Source: DASWTL01 sp966250385
GTDB taxonomy: Bacteria; Bacteroidota; Bacteroidia; Sphingobacteriales; Sphingobacteriaceae
Reading direction: 5' to 3'
Length of the DNA stretch: 64,000 nucleotides
Assembly (NCBI GenBank): GCA_966250385.1
Contig: CBINHC010000003.1
Span: 62,001 to 126,000, forward strand
Position 1 is the first letter of the stretch, and every line of letters begins with the position of its first letter. The position numbers and the translations under genes were made by a program. This document shows positions 16,604 through 24,935 of this stretch, piece after piece. The notes under the pieces were generated by a model. It was not told where the DNA came from. It saw nothing but the letters and a program-made list of their open reading frames with translations, and did no database searches.

Positions 16604-17941
16604 ATGAAAAGACCTGAACTGTTTAAATTTTCGCAAGCGATCGTGGCGAGTGCTTTGCTTATCCTGGCTTCCGGCTGCCAGAAGGAATATAGCGACTTTG
16701 GGCTGGAATCCAGATCCGCCAACTCCTATTCCTCCGATGTGGCCGGTCAATGGCTTACCCTGGAAGGGGATATGTGCTGGAAAACTGCCGGGTTTACGCC
16801 GCCTGTGGTGGCACGTGCCTATGCCTATACCAGCCTGGCGCTATATGAATCGATCCTGCCCGGCATGCCTGAGAACAGGTCGCTGATTGCCCAGCTTGAC
16901 CAGGCGCCGGTCATGCCGAAAGCCGAGACCGGTGCCCGGTATTTCTGGCCGGCCTCTGCAAATGCCGCTTTCGCTGAAATGATGCGCCAGATGTTCAGGA
17001 CCGCACCGGGCGTAAAGCTCACGCGCATCGATTCACTGGAAGCTGCCCTGAACCAGGATTTCAAAGCTCAGGCCGATGACGACGTTCTGAACCGGTCCAT
17101 CGCCTATGGCAAAAGCGTCGCTTCGGTCATCTACCAATGGTCGAGATCGGATGGGGGAGACGAAGGTTATTTAAAGAACTTCCCGGTCTCCTATACGCCG
17201 CCGGTGGGCGACGGAATGTGGGTTCAAACCGATATGAACCGGGCCATGCAGCCCTTCTGGGGAAATAACCGGCCTTTCCGGAAAGAGACGATCACCCAGG
17301 CCGCTATGCCGGAACCGCTTGTCTTTTCTACCGACCCGAAGTCTGAATTCTACAAGGAGGTTCTTGAGACCTATAATGCGGTAAAGAACGCTACTCCAGA
17401 GCATGAGGAGATTGCCCGGTTCTGGTCCTGCGATCCGGGAACCAGTGCAACTCCGGCCGGACACTCATTTTCGATCATGACGCAGGTCCTCCGGAAAAAG
17501 AACGCTTCGCTTGCAATCGCTGCCGAGGCTTACGCCAAGCTGGGTGTTGCCTTAAACGACGCCTTCATCTGCTGCTGGAAAGAGAAGTACAAATACAACC
17601 TGATCCGGCCGGTGACCTACATTAACCGCTACATCGATGCCTCCTGGAAACCGATCCTCAACACCCCGCCGTTCCCGGAATATGCTTCCGGCCACTCCGT
17701 CGAATCCGCTACATCGGCGACCATCATGGCGGCCATGTTCGGGGATAACTTCAGTTTCGACGACCACACGAATGATTCAAAGGGGATGAAACCCCGTCAC
17801 TTTGAACGATTCACTGATTTTGCGACGGAAGCCGCCCTGTCCAGGATCTATGGCGGAATTCATTTCCGGAGGGCAGCGATGGAAGGAATCAAAGAAGGGC
17901 AGCGGATCGGGCGGATCTACACATCCATCGCGCTGAAATGA
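16604..17941 (+). CDS. Vanadium-dependent haloperoxidase / PAP2-family lipoprotein
   Basis: A 445-aa predicted lipoprotein (lipobox L-A-S-G-C, Cys near residue 25) of the vanadium haloperoxidase / PAP2 phosphatase superfamily. The vanadate/phosphate-binding series is visible in the last third: K-Y-K-Y-N-L-I-R-P (K-x6-R-P), F-P-E-Y-A-S-G-H-S (the P-S-G-H block, here A-S-G-H), and S-R-I-Y-G-G-I-H-F-R-R (S-R-x5-H). The residue after the final His is not Asp at the usual distance, so haloperoxidase chemistry is not assured; acid phosphatase activity is equally possible. Exported and membrane-anchored. It stands alone, convergent with the next gene. Confidence 0.87.
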   Translation: MKRPELFKFSQAIVASALLILASGCQKEYSDFGLESRSANSYSSDVAGQWLTLEGDMCWKTAGFTPPVVARAYAYTSLALYESILPGMPENRSLIAQLDQAPVMPKAETGARYFWPASANAAFAEMMRQMFRTAPGVKLTRIDSLEAALNQDFKAQADDDVLNRSIAYGKSVASVIYQWSRSDGGDEGYLKNFPVSYTPPVGDGMWVQTDMNRAMQPFWGNNRPFRKETITQAAMPEPLVFSTDPKSEFYKEVLETYNAVKNATPEHEEIARFWSCDPGTSATPAGHSFSIMTQVLRKKNASLAIAAEAYAKLGVALNDAFICCWKEKYKYNLIRPVTYINRYIDASWKPILNTPPFPEYASGHSVESATSATIMAAMFGDNFSFDDHTNDSKGMKPRHFERFTDFATEAALSRIYGGIHFRRAAMEGIKEGQRIGRIYTSIALK

Positions 17942-18146
17942 TTTACTTGTCAGGCCCATTGACATCATGTGACTGGCTGGTTTAGTGGAAGGAGGCTGGA
18001 ACCAGCCATTAAATAGTAGAACATCCAACAAATCAGATATATGCCATTCCGGCATATTGACCCACTTCATGGCCTAAAGCGAGCTTGTCAGAGAGTATAA
18101 GCTTGGATGCAGCGGCAATTGTCGCCCGAAGCGGCCTGTATGGAAA

Positions 18147-18180
18147 ATCACCCACTGCCGGAATTCCGGCAGTGGGTGAT
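18147..18180. terminator. Perfect 34-bp palindrome, bidirectional terminator candidate
   Basis: Arms of 17 bases, ATCACCCACTGCCGGAA and its exact reverse complement, meet at a central GAATTC. It lies between the convergent haloperoxidase and hypothetical genes, 34 bases beyond the stop of the latter. As RNA it forms a very stable hairpin on both strands. A protein-binding site is a less likely reading. Confidence 0.6.
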
Positions 18181-18213
18181 CAATGGGGTTGCTAAAGGAT
18201 TTCCAGATCGATG

Positions 18214-18855
18214 TTAATTGTTGCAGAAATTCACTAGTTTCACGAGGTCGTCCTGTTCCGTGAACCGGATGTTCTCGCTTTTGACGAACGCTTCGATCTT
18301 ATCCGATTTTCCAGGGAACTGATCCACAAGCTTTTTCAACGAAGTGAGCTGAACGAACTTTGTTCCTTTCTGGATCCAGAACTTGCTTTCGGACTGCAGC
18401 CTGAAGTTGTCCGGCAACCGTAAGGCATACGGATCGATTGTTTTGACTTCCCTTTTCTGGTAGTTGTCTGACAGAACGGAGTTCGCTTCAGCGCGTTTGC
18501 CCGATTCATAAACACCTTTGTTGATGTGCTGTACAAACAGGGCAACCGGGGTGTTGGTCACCTTTTCCAGGTAATAGCCTTTTGACGGGATGAACTTCCG
18601 GCCCTGCATATAAACGGTATCAATATTTCCAGGATCATCAAGAACCAGCCGCTGGCCGTCATTCTCGAACATCATCTCCTGTGTGAAGGTGTTATAGTTC
18701 AGGACCGCGTTTACCGTACCACCATTTTTCTGCAAAACCGTACCCATAATATAGTCGCGGAATACGAATGGCGAGGGGTTACCCGGCTTCTGGGCCATTA
18801 CGGCACCGGTCATGAACAGTGAGAGAGCGGCGAGAGAAAAGTGTTTTTTATGCAT
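18214..18855 (-). CDS. Secreted protein of unknown function
   Basis: A 213-aa exported protein. I start at the ATG at 18855 because it opens a clear signal peptide (M-H-K-K-H-F-S-L-A-A-L-S-L, cleavage after V-M-A-Q). The open frame extends 27 codons further upstream without coding character. The mature part has Y-I-M-G-T-V-L-Q-K-N-G-G and a C-terminal helical segment rich in Lys/Asp ending L-V-K-L-V-N-F-C-N-N. The pattern resembles a group of small secreted Bacteroidota proteins but I cannot name a family or function. Confidence 0.7.
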   Translation of the reverse strand: MHKKHFSLAALSLFMTGAVMAQKPGNPSPFVFRDYIMGTVLQKNGGTVNAVLNYNTFTQEMMFENDGQRLVLDDPGNIDTVYMQGRKFIPSKGYYLEKVTNTPVALFVQHINKGVYESGKRAEANSVLSDNYQKREVKTIDPYALRLPDNFRLQSESKFWIQKGTKFVQLTSLKKLVDQFPGKSDKIEAFVKSENIRFTEQDDLVKLVNFCNN

Positions 18856-19073
18856 AGTATCGGCTTGATGGTTTACAAGGATTAAGTCATGGTTTCGGAG
18901 AGCTGCCCTAAAGATATTCTTCCCGATGCTTCTCACAATTCCTTTTATGTAACCGGTAATGTATTTTGAGTAACCGGCACCGACGGAGAAATTCCTGATA
19001 TCTGACAGCGTTTGTCATTAAAGTGCTGCTTGACCAAAATTAATGATCGAGGGCGGAGGCCGAACCTAACTGG

Positions 19074-19868
19074 CTAATACCGGCTTTGCTCAACTGCTAT
19101 ACCGACCGCGTTTCTGAAGGACGTCCATTCGGTATCCGTCAGAATTTTTCCTGTTGTGTATTCCACAGAATCGCGGACGGATTTAATAAGTTTTATGCGG
19201 TACGCCGGATTTGGGTGAGTGCTCAGCCAGCTGACGGTATTCTTTCCCCCATTCCTGTTCAGAAAGGTGCCCAGGTATAAAGGGTCGATGGAGTTACCGG
19301 CCAATAATCGGGAAGCAATCTGGTCAGCCTCTTCTTCCAGCTTTCGCTGATAGGCTAAGGATGACCCCTTTTCCAGGGCTGATTTAAAGATCAGATTGCT
19401 GATTTCTTCGCCGGTAAGGCGCTGAAGGCAGTAGATCAGTATTTCCTTGGCGATGTTCTTTGATACGTGATTGCCTAGTACGTGCCCCAGCTCGTGGGCA
19501 AGAACAGCGGAAAGTTCTTCAGGAGATCTGGAGTTTAGTATTAAGCCGGTATTTAGGACAATATGATCTCCAGGGAGGGTGTAGGCATTAATGTCCTTTT
19601 GATCTACAACATGGATGTAAACTGCGGGGTTGCTGGTTCCGAGCAGTTTCGCTGAAATTTTTGAAACGGTGTTATGTATTTCCGGATCAGTAATCTCCCG
19701 CTCACTTAACCCCTGCCAGTTCCAGAGTTTTTCAGAGAGGTTTTTCTTCTGCAACTGGATGGCTTCCCTCAGCTCTAGCCTTTCATACAGGTTGATCCGG
19801 TCTAATACTAGGTATAATGCCATATAAGGGATGACGACCAGGAGGAATTGAAACAGCGCTTTTTTCAT
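19074..19868 (-). CDS. M48 family metallopeptidase
   Basis: A 264-aa zinc peptidase of the M48 (HtpX/Ste24/BepA-like) family. One N-terminal hydrophobic segment (L-F-Q-F-L-L-V-V-I-P-Y-M-A-L-Y) could be a signal anchor. The catalytic motif is L-A-H-E-L-G-H-V-L-G-N-H (H-E-x-x-H), with the third ligand in L-E-E-E-A-D-Q-I-A. The ATG at 19868 is chosen because it overlaps the stop of the upstream gene as ATGA and starts the hydrophobic segment; the longer frame to 19997 lies inside that gene. It is the last gene of a four-gene membrane operon. It probably cleaves misfolded membrane or envelope proteins, by analogy. Confidence 0.9.
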   Translation of the reverse strand: MKKALFQFLLVVIPYMALYLVLDRINLYERLELREAIQLQKKNLSEKLWNWQGLSEREITDPEIHNTVSKISAKLLGTSNPAVYIHVVDQKDINAYTLPGDHIVLNTGLILNSRSPEELSAVLAHELGHVLGNHVSKNIAKEILIYCLQRLTGEEISNLIFKSALEKGSSLAYQRKLEEEADQIASRLLAGNSIDPLYLGTFLNRNGGKNTVSWLSTHPNPAYRIKLIKSVRDSVEYTTGKILTDTEWTSFRNAVGIAVEQSRY

Positions 19869-20296
19869 TTCCTGACTATTAGATCCGTTTGAGCTGAAAA
19901 ATAGAGCCAACGTATGTGCACACCCTTTCTTACATAGATAGCGGTTGCAATCGTTATGATGAACTCTAAAATATTCAATAGAACTACCGTCATACAATAT
20001 GACAGATACTCAGAGCCGACAGTATAAGGCCCGAAAAGGATGGAAAACGTCCAGTACATCGCAATAGCATTTACTATGGCGAGCAGGAGCTGTGACAATA
20101 GCGCCTGTGTGCAATGCCAGCGGACAAAATGAGTGCCTTTGCGGTTCAGGAGGTAAAATCCAAAAGTCGCCAGCAGATTGATGATCGGAAAGGGAAGGCC
20201 GATGACGATGGCCACCAGGGACATCAGGTAGACGTTTGAAGCGCGTTCCAGTTCAAACTCCTCGGGCTGGTATTCGTAAAGGGATCTCCTTATCAT
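19865..20296 (-). CDS. DUF4870 family membrane protein
   Basis: A 143-aa protein with three to four hydrophobic helices and the family pattern N-L-L-A-T-F-G-F-Y-L-L-N-R-K-G-T-H-F-V-R, followed by H-C-T-Q-A-L-L-S-Q. This fits DUF4870, a small polytopic family of unknown function. It overlaps its neighbours on both sides by ATGA (20293-20296 and 19865-19868), so it is translationally coupled within the TM2 / DUF2752 / DUF4870 / M48 operon. Confidence 0.8.
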   Translation of the reverse strand: MIRRSLYEYQPEEFELERASNVYLMSLVAIVIGLPFPIINLLATFGFYLLNRKGTHFVRWHCTQALLSQLLLAIVNAIAMYWTFSILFGPYTVGSEYLSYCMTVVLLNILEFIITIATAIYVRKGVHIRWLYFSAQTDLIVRK

Positions 20297-20706
20297 AATC
20301 CTTTATGTACGTTCCAGATCCAGTTAACAGCAACCAGACAACTCAAAAGGATGGCGAGTTTCCGGTTGGACAATTTCATCTCTATTGTATGGTACATCTT
20401 GTACAAGTTCTGTTGTGAGCGGCATAAATCGTTAACCAGGAAAACCGGAATGGCCACCATAATAAGGGCTACAATTATGGACAAGGGATTTAACGTCAGC
20501 GCCTCAACAAAACTCCCCCTAACTAGCAATAGTACACCCCTTGTTATCCCGCACGAGGGACATGGGATGCCTAATAAAGACTTGAATAAGCATTCTGGCA
20601 AAAAGAACCGTTTGATGTCTTTTACCAGAATGCTTATGATCAGCCAGGCATAACCGGCTGAGGTTATGAACAAGATGGTCTTATAGAACCTGTGCTTATC
20701 ATGCAT
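20293..20706 (-). CDS. DUF2752 domain protein
   Basis: A 137-aa membrane protein with the DUF2752 hallmark C-P-S-C-G-I-T-R-G, preceded by L-L-G-I-P. Three hydrophobic helices are visible. The paired Cys and the Thr-Arg are invariant in the family; the function is unknown. It starts 3 bases after the TM2 gene and overlaps the DUF4870 gene start by 4 bases. Confidence 0.88.
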   Translation of the reverse strand: MHDKHRFYKTILFITSAGYAWLIISILVKDIKRFFLPECLFKSLLGIPCPSCGITRGVLLLVRGSFVEALTLNPLSIIVALIMVAIPVFLVNDLCRSQQNLYKMYHTIEMKLSNRKLAILLSCLVAVNWIWNVHKGL

Positions 20707-20709
20707 TGG

Positions 20710-21048
20710 TTAATAGAGCATCTGCTGCAGCTTCGTCATGTTCTTTTCCCGGGTGCTTCCCATGATCATGAACCAATCTACAACTGCCCAGATCCCCAGG
20801 CCGCCGCAGGTAAGAAGCTTTCCGATCCCGAGTCCTGTATCGCCGATGAGGAACCTGTCGATGCCTAAACTTCCTGCAATTAAAGATACAATCAGACTGG
20901 TGGTAGGGTCTTTGAACTGAACGGTTTGAACTAATGGCCATTTAGAATCGTCCATACTAAGCATGCGCTCCCGGATGTGTGCCAGTTGGTGACCTTCAAA
21001 GTACTTGCTATTTGACATGATGAACATGTCAACTTTGTTAGAATCCAT
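20710..21048 (-). CDS. TM2 domain-containing protein
   Basis: A 112-aa protein with a soluble N-terminal half and a C-terminal TM2 domain of two helices joined by a short turn. The diagnostic G-S-L-G-I-D-R-F-L-I-G-D-T-G-L-G-I-G-K-L is present, followed by G-L-G-I-W-A-V-V-D-W-F. It is the first gene of the operon that ends with the M48 peptidase. TM2 proteins are small membrane proteins of unclear function. The first Met (M-D-S-N-K) is used, though M-F-I-M offers later starts. Confidence 0.87.
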   Translation of the reverse strand: MDSNKVDMFIMSNSKYFEGHQLAHIRERMLSMDDSKWPLVQTVQFKDPTTSLIVSLIAGSLGIDRFLIGDTGLGIGKLLTCGGLGIWAVVDWFMIMGSTREKNMTKLQQMLY

Positions 21049-21293
21049 TAAAATTTCGGTTTACGATTGATTATACAGCAAAGTAGAAAAACTTTTTAAT
21101 CGGAAAACAATTTTTGTGCAGAAATGTATGGCTGAATTATTCAAGTATTATTGCCAGTCGAGAAGGAAGCACAGGGCACTGCTGCAGCCCAGCACAAATT
21201 TCCTGTGGCAAATAACTCTCAAATCTTCTATACTTGAATGTTGACTTTATAGGTATTGGAGTGCCTGCCTGACAGCACTGATGCCTTGGTCCA

Positions 21294-21367
21294 CGGGATG
21301 TAGCGTAGCCCGGTATCGCGCCAGCATGGGGTGCTGGAGGTCGTCGGTTCAAATCCGGCCATCCCGA
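21294..21367 (+). tRNA. tRNA-Pro (anticodon GGG)
   Basis: A complete 74-base cloverleaf. The acceptor stem CGGGATG pairs with CATCCCG, with discriminator A. The D arm is GCG/CGC. The anticodon stem CCAGC/GCTGG encloses the loop ATGGGGT, giving anticodon GGG. The T arm is GTCGG-TTCAAAT-CCGGC with one G-U pair. CCA is not encoded. It is the left neighbour of an AT-richer block of accessory genes, and tRNA genes are common integration points. Confidence 0.95.
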
Positions 21368-21382
21368 CATACAAAGGAAAAT

Positions 21383-21427
21383 AAGCTCATAATTGAAGGC
21401 TTTCACCGGATTTATGAGCTTTTTTAT
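21383..21427 (+). terminator. Rho-independent terminator of the tRNA gene
   Basis: Ten-base stem AAGCTCATAA (21383-21392) and TTATGAGCTT (21412-21421), directly followed by a run of T. It begins 16 bases after the tRNA 3-prime end. Confidence 0.8.
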
Positions 21428-21675
21428 TGGAAATAGGGCGATACTAGCGGTTTTGGTTACCGTTTTAGTTCGTTTGAAGACACTGTTATAACCATACGAT
21501 TATGGCAACAATCGCCATTTTGTGAAAAACCACAAGGGTTTTGGTATTTACCCGATCACACGAGCGCCTTTGCCTAAAAAGGCGGATAAATTTGAGTAGC
21601 CACTCCATAGATTTTGAAACATAATAAATAGATTACATTGAAAAAGCGGATGGTCAACTTAACTTGCATTGCTGT

Positions 21676-24600
21676 ATGATGAAAACAGAGCTCGGTCTAT
21701 ACGAGCAATTGATTAATAAGCTTCTTTTCAACAAACTTCGATCTATTAAGAATGAGGAGTTCTTTGTAAAGACTACGGTTTTAGACAAGGAAGAAGCGGC
21801 ACGTTATCTAAGCCAATATCTAACTGAAACGATCGGCTTTGCTCTCAACGCACTGAAGGGGGAAGACAGCTTGTTAAAACAGGTAGACTTGTGCAACAAG
21901 GTCATCCAGGTCTTAATTGAGGAATTACCCCACCTAAATATTTCTGATAACCTTCTTAAAAGCGGAGAGGTTCTGCAGGCAGTTTTTTCGAAGCTTGACT
22001 TTCCTTATACTAACTTCAACGAAAGGCTTAAGCAAATCACACCATACACTCGCCTATCTCAAAGCGAGCTATTTACCGGTAATAACGTAGGAATCTCTCT
22101 GGAAAGTGAGATCAGAAAAGAGATTCTGTCGGCAGATGAAATTTGCTGGCTCGTCTCCTTTATTAAATACTCTGGCATCCGGATATTTAAGGAGGAGTTG
22201 GAAGAGTTTACCAACAGTGGACGGACGTTGAAGATTATCACCACTTCCTACATGGGAGCAACAGATGTGAAAGCCGTCGAATTCCTAGGAGGTCTTAAGA
22301 ATACTGAAATAAAGGTATCCTACAACGGGGATCATGAACGGTTGCATGCGAAAGCCTACCTGTTCTTAAGAAACACTGGCTTTCATACCGGTTATATCGG
22401 GTCTTCGAACATCTCCCGTTCTGCTTTAACAAACGGACTAGAGTGGAATTTAAAAGTAACTACCCGGGAAATCAACCATATCATTGATAAGTTCAAAAAA
22501 ACCTTTGAAACATATTGGGAAGACAGGGAGTTCGAGCATTATCAGTCAGGTAGGGACACGGAGAAGTTAAGCAAGGCCTTAAAAGGGCAGAGAATCAAGG
22601 ACTGTTCTAGCCTCAAGACCTTTTTTGACCTGAAGCCTTTTCCATACCAGGAGGAAATATTGACTAAGCTCGAGTCCGAAAGAATTGTTCACCATCGGAA
22701 TAGGAACCTGGTGGTGGCCGCAACCGGAACAGGAAAGACGGTAGTTTCTGCATTCGACTATAAAAGATTTAGAAGCCAGAACCAAAAGGCTAGACTGCTT
22801 TTTATTACGCACAGGAAAGAAATACTTTTACAGGCGCAGGAAACGTTCAGGCACGTACTACGAAATGAAAATTTCGGGGAACTCTGGGTAGACGGACTGG
22901 AACCGGGAAATTTGGAGTATGTATTCGCCTCGGTGCAGACGCTTCGTAACAGGATCGCAGACCTCAAGCTCATCCCCGATTATTATGATTTCATCATCAT
23001 TGATGAAGTTCACCATGCTCCAGCAAACAGTTACCGGTTTATTTTTGACCGCTTTACCCCAAAAATTCTTCTAGGTTTAACCGCCACCCCAGAGCGCATG
23101 GATGGCGAAGACGTTCTAAAAGACTTCTGCAGCACCATTGCAGCAGAGATTGGATTGCCGGAGGCAATTAACCGGAAGCTGCTTTCTCCTTTTCAGTATT
23201 TCGCTGTTTCTGACTCCGTTGACCTGAGCCAGGTAGCCTGGAGAAACGGTCGGTATGACATCAATGAACTTACAAATCTGTATACTTCAGAAGATCGGCG
23301 GGTAGGTGAGGTGCTAATGAATTGCGAGAAGTATTTAACCGACCCGCACGAAGTGCGGGCTATCGGATTCTGCGTTAGCCAAGCCCATGCGCAATACATG
23401 GCAGAGAAGTTCATTCTGGCAGGCATGAAAGCTGAATACCTAACAAGTAACAGTATAGCCGACCGGGATGGTGTTCGCCTTCGTTTAAGGAATAAGGAAA
23501 TTAATTACCTCTTTGTCGTAGATATCTTCAACGAGGGCGTCGATATCCCGGAAATTGACACTGTTCTCTTTCTCCGTCCCACAGAGAGTTTAACCATTTT
23601 CCTACAGCAACTAGGCAGAGGCCTGCGGCTAGCAGATTCAAAAGATTGTTTGACAGTACTTGACTTTGTAGGTAATGCAAATGTGCAGTACGACTTTGAA
23701 CATAAATTCCGAGCACTGGTAGGAAAAACGCATACTTCCATCGGGAAAGAAATAGAAGATGAGTTCCCGCACCTGCCGTTAGGCTGCTCGATCATTTTAG
23801 AGAAGAAAGCGAAGGACGTCATCTTACAAAACATCCGGGAGTCCGTCAACTTCAACCGGACCAGCCTCATTGCTAAAATCAGAAGCTTTAAGCTTAATTC
23901 CACCCTCGCGTTAACGCTAAAGAATTTCCTCGAGTTCAATCATTTAGATTTGCCGTTGCTCTATAAAAAGGGAAGCTGGAAACGACTCTTGGTTGCCGCA
24001 GGCGTGATAGAAGACTTTGTTGATCCACAAGAAGAGGAACTGACCAAATTTATGAAGCAACGGCTGCTGCAATGTAATTCGTACGCCTATCTAAGCTTCA
24101 TTAAGCGGCTGATCCGGGAAGATTGGGGAATCACAAACCCGACGGAAGAGGAGGAAATACTACTCTTAATGGTGCATTACGACCTGTGGCGAAAAGCGGG
24201 CCCGGACCTAGGCCATAGAACTTTGATCGAGAGTATTGCAATGGTCAGAAACAATCCGGTAATGATTTCGGAATTGGAAGAGCTTGTAGATTACCTAATT
24301 AATCAGATTGATTTCGTCGAGAAAGACATCAAGCTTTCATTCCCAAGTCCGCTGAAATTACACAGCCGCTATAATCGCGATCAGATACTCACAGTGCTAG
24401 GACTACATACTTTTGAAAAAGCTTCCAGAAACAAGGAGGGAGTAGCGGAAAACAAAAACAGAAACGTCGAGGCTTTGTTCATCACCTTGAAGAAGTCTGA
24501 AAAAGAGTATTCACCGACCACGCTTTATGATGACTATGCCATCAATGAACACCTTTTCCACTGGCAATCTCAAAATGCTACTTCGCCGGAATCTAAAAAG

Positions 24601-24822
24601 GGTCAATCATACCTGAAGAATCGGGAATTGGGTAAAACCATTTTGCTCTTCGTTCGAGAACAGAACCTCGATGAGTACGGAAACACGATGTCCTACGTAT
24701 TCTTAGGAGAGGCGAACTTTATAAAGTCCAGCGGCTCCAAGCCGATGAATATCGAATGGAAATTAGAGCAGCCTATGCCAGCGTATCTTTGGAAAGAGAG
24801 TGTGAAGCTGGCCGTTGGGTGA
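21676..24822 (+). CDS. PLD-nuclease / DEAD-DEAH helicase / DUF3427 fusion protein
   Basis: A 1048-aa multi-domain protein. N-terminal helical part, then a phospholipase-D-type nuclease domain with H-A-K-A-Y-L-F and G-S-S-N-I-S (about residues 220-260). A superfamily 2 helicase core follows: Walker A A-A-T-G-T-G-K-T, motif II D-E-V-H-H, motif III T-A-T-P-E-R, and motif VI Q-Q-L-G-R-G-L-R-L. The last 350 residues match DUF3427 in layout. This architecture is known as a scattered, horizontally moving family, and I regard it as a DNA-targeting defence candidate. The frame opens with a TTG at 21664, but I use the ATG at 21676 (M-M-K-T-E-L). Codon use is AT-richer than in the flanks. The HNH gene converges on it. 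Confidence 0.88.
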   Translation: MMKTELGLYEQLINKLLFNKLRSIKNEEFFVKTTVLDKEEAARYLSQYLTETIGFALNALKGEDSLLKQVDLCNKVIQVLIEELPHLNISDNLLKSGEVLQAVFSKLDFPYTNFNERLKQITPYTRLSQSELFTGNNVGISLESEIRKEILSADEICWLVSFIKYSGIRIFKEELEEFTNSGRTLKIITTSYMGATDVKAVEFLGGLKNTEIKVSYNGDHERLHAKAYLFLRNTGFHTGYIGSSNISRSALTNGLEWNLKVTTREINHIIDKFKKTFETYWEDREFEHYQSGRDTEKLSKALKGQRIKDCSSLKTFFDLKPFPYQEEILTKLESERIVHHRNRNLVVAATGTGKTVVSAFDYKRFRSQNQKARLLFITHRKEILLQAQETFRHVLRNENFGELWVDGLEPGNLEYVFASVQTLRNRIADLKLIPDYYDFIIIDEVHHAPANSYRFIFDRFTPKILLGLTATPERMDGEDVLKDFCSTIAAEIGLPEAINRKLLSPFQYFAVSDSVDLSQVAWRNGRYDINELTNLYTSEDRRVGEVLMNCEKYLTDPHEVRAIGFCVSQAHAQYMAEKFILAGMKAEYLTSNSIADRDGVRLRLRNKEINYLFVVDIFNEGVDIPEIDTVLFLRPTESLTIFLQQLGRGLRLADSKDCLTVLDFVGNANVQYDFEHKFRALVGKTHTSIGKEIEDEFPHLPLGCSIILEKKAKDVILQNIRESVNFNRTSLIAKIRSFKLNSTLALTLKNFLEFNHLDLPLLYKKGSWKRLLVAAGVIEDFVDPQEEELTKFMKQRLLQCNSYAYLSFIKRLIREDWGITNPTEEEEILLLMVHYDLWRKAGPDLGHRTLIESIAMVRNNPVMISELEELVDYLINQIDFVEKDIKLSFPSPLKLHSRYNRDQILTVLGLHTFEKASRNKEGVAENKNRNVEALFITLKKSEKEYSPTTLYDDYAINEHLFHWQSQNATSPESKKGQSYLKNRELGKTILLFVREQNLDEYGNTMSYVFLGEANFIKSSGSKPMNIEWKLEQPMPAYLWKESVKLAVG

Positions 24823-24935
24823 GATTCAACGAAAGTGCCTCCTCGCAGCCACGACCTATTTCGTTGCTCTAGCTCGATTGGCCAACAAAGTCATTGAGGG
24901 CATGTCTTTTCCTGGATTGTTCATTAGGAGGTAAA

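Noticed and set aside
21137..21406. An 89-codon open frame antisense to the tRNA gene (contains W-P-D-L-N-R-R-P-P-A-P-H-A-G)
   Set aside because: This is the well-known spurious translation of the reverse strand of a tRNA gene, not a protein.
21502..21600. ATG-GCA-ACA-ATC start (M-A-T-I-A-I-L) after the tRNA as a possible integrase remnant
   Set aside because: Only seven codons before a stop, and the continuing frames do not resemble an integrase.
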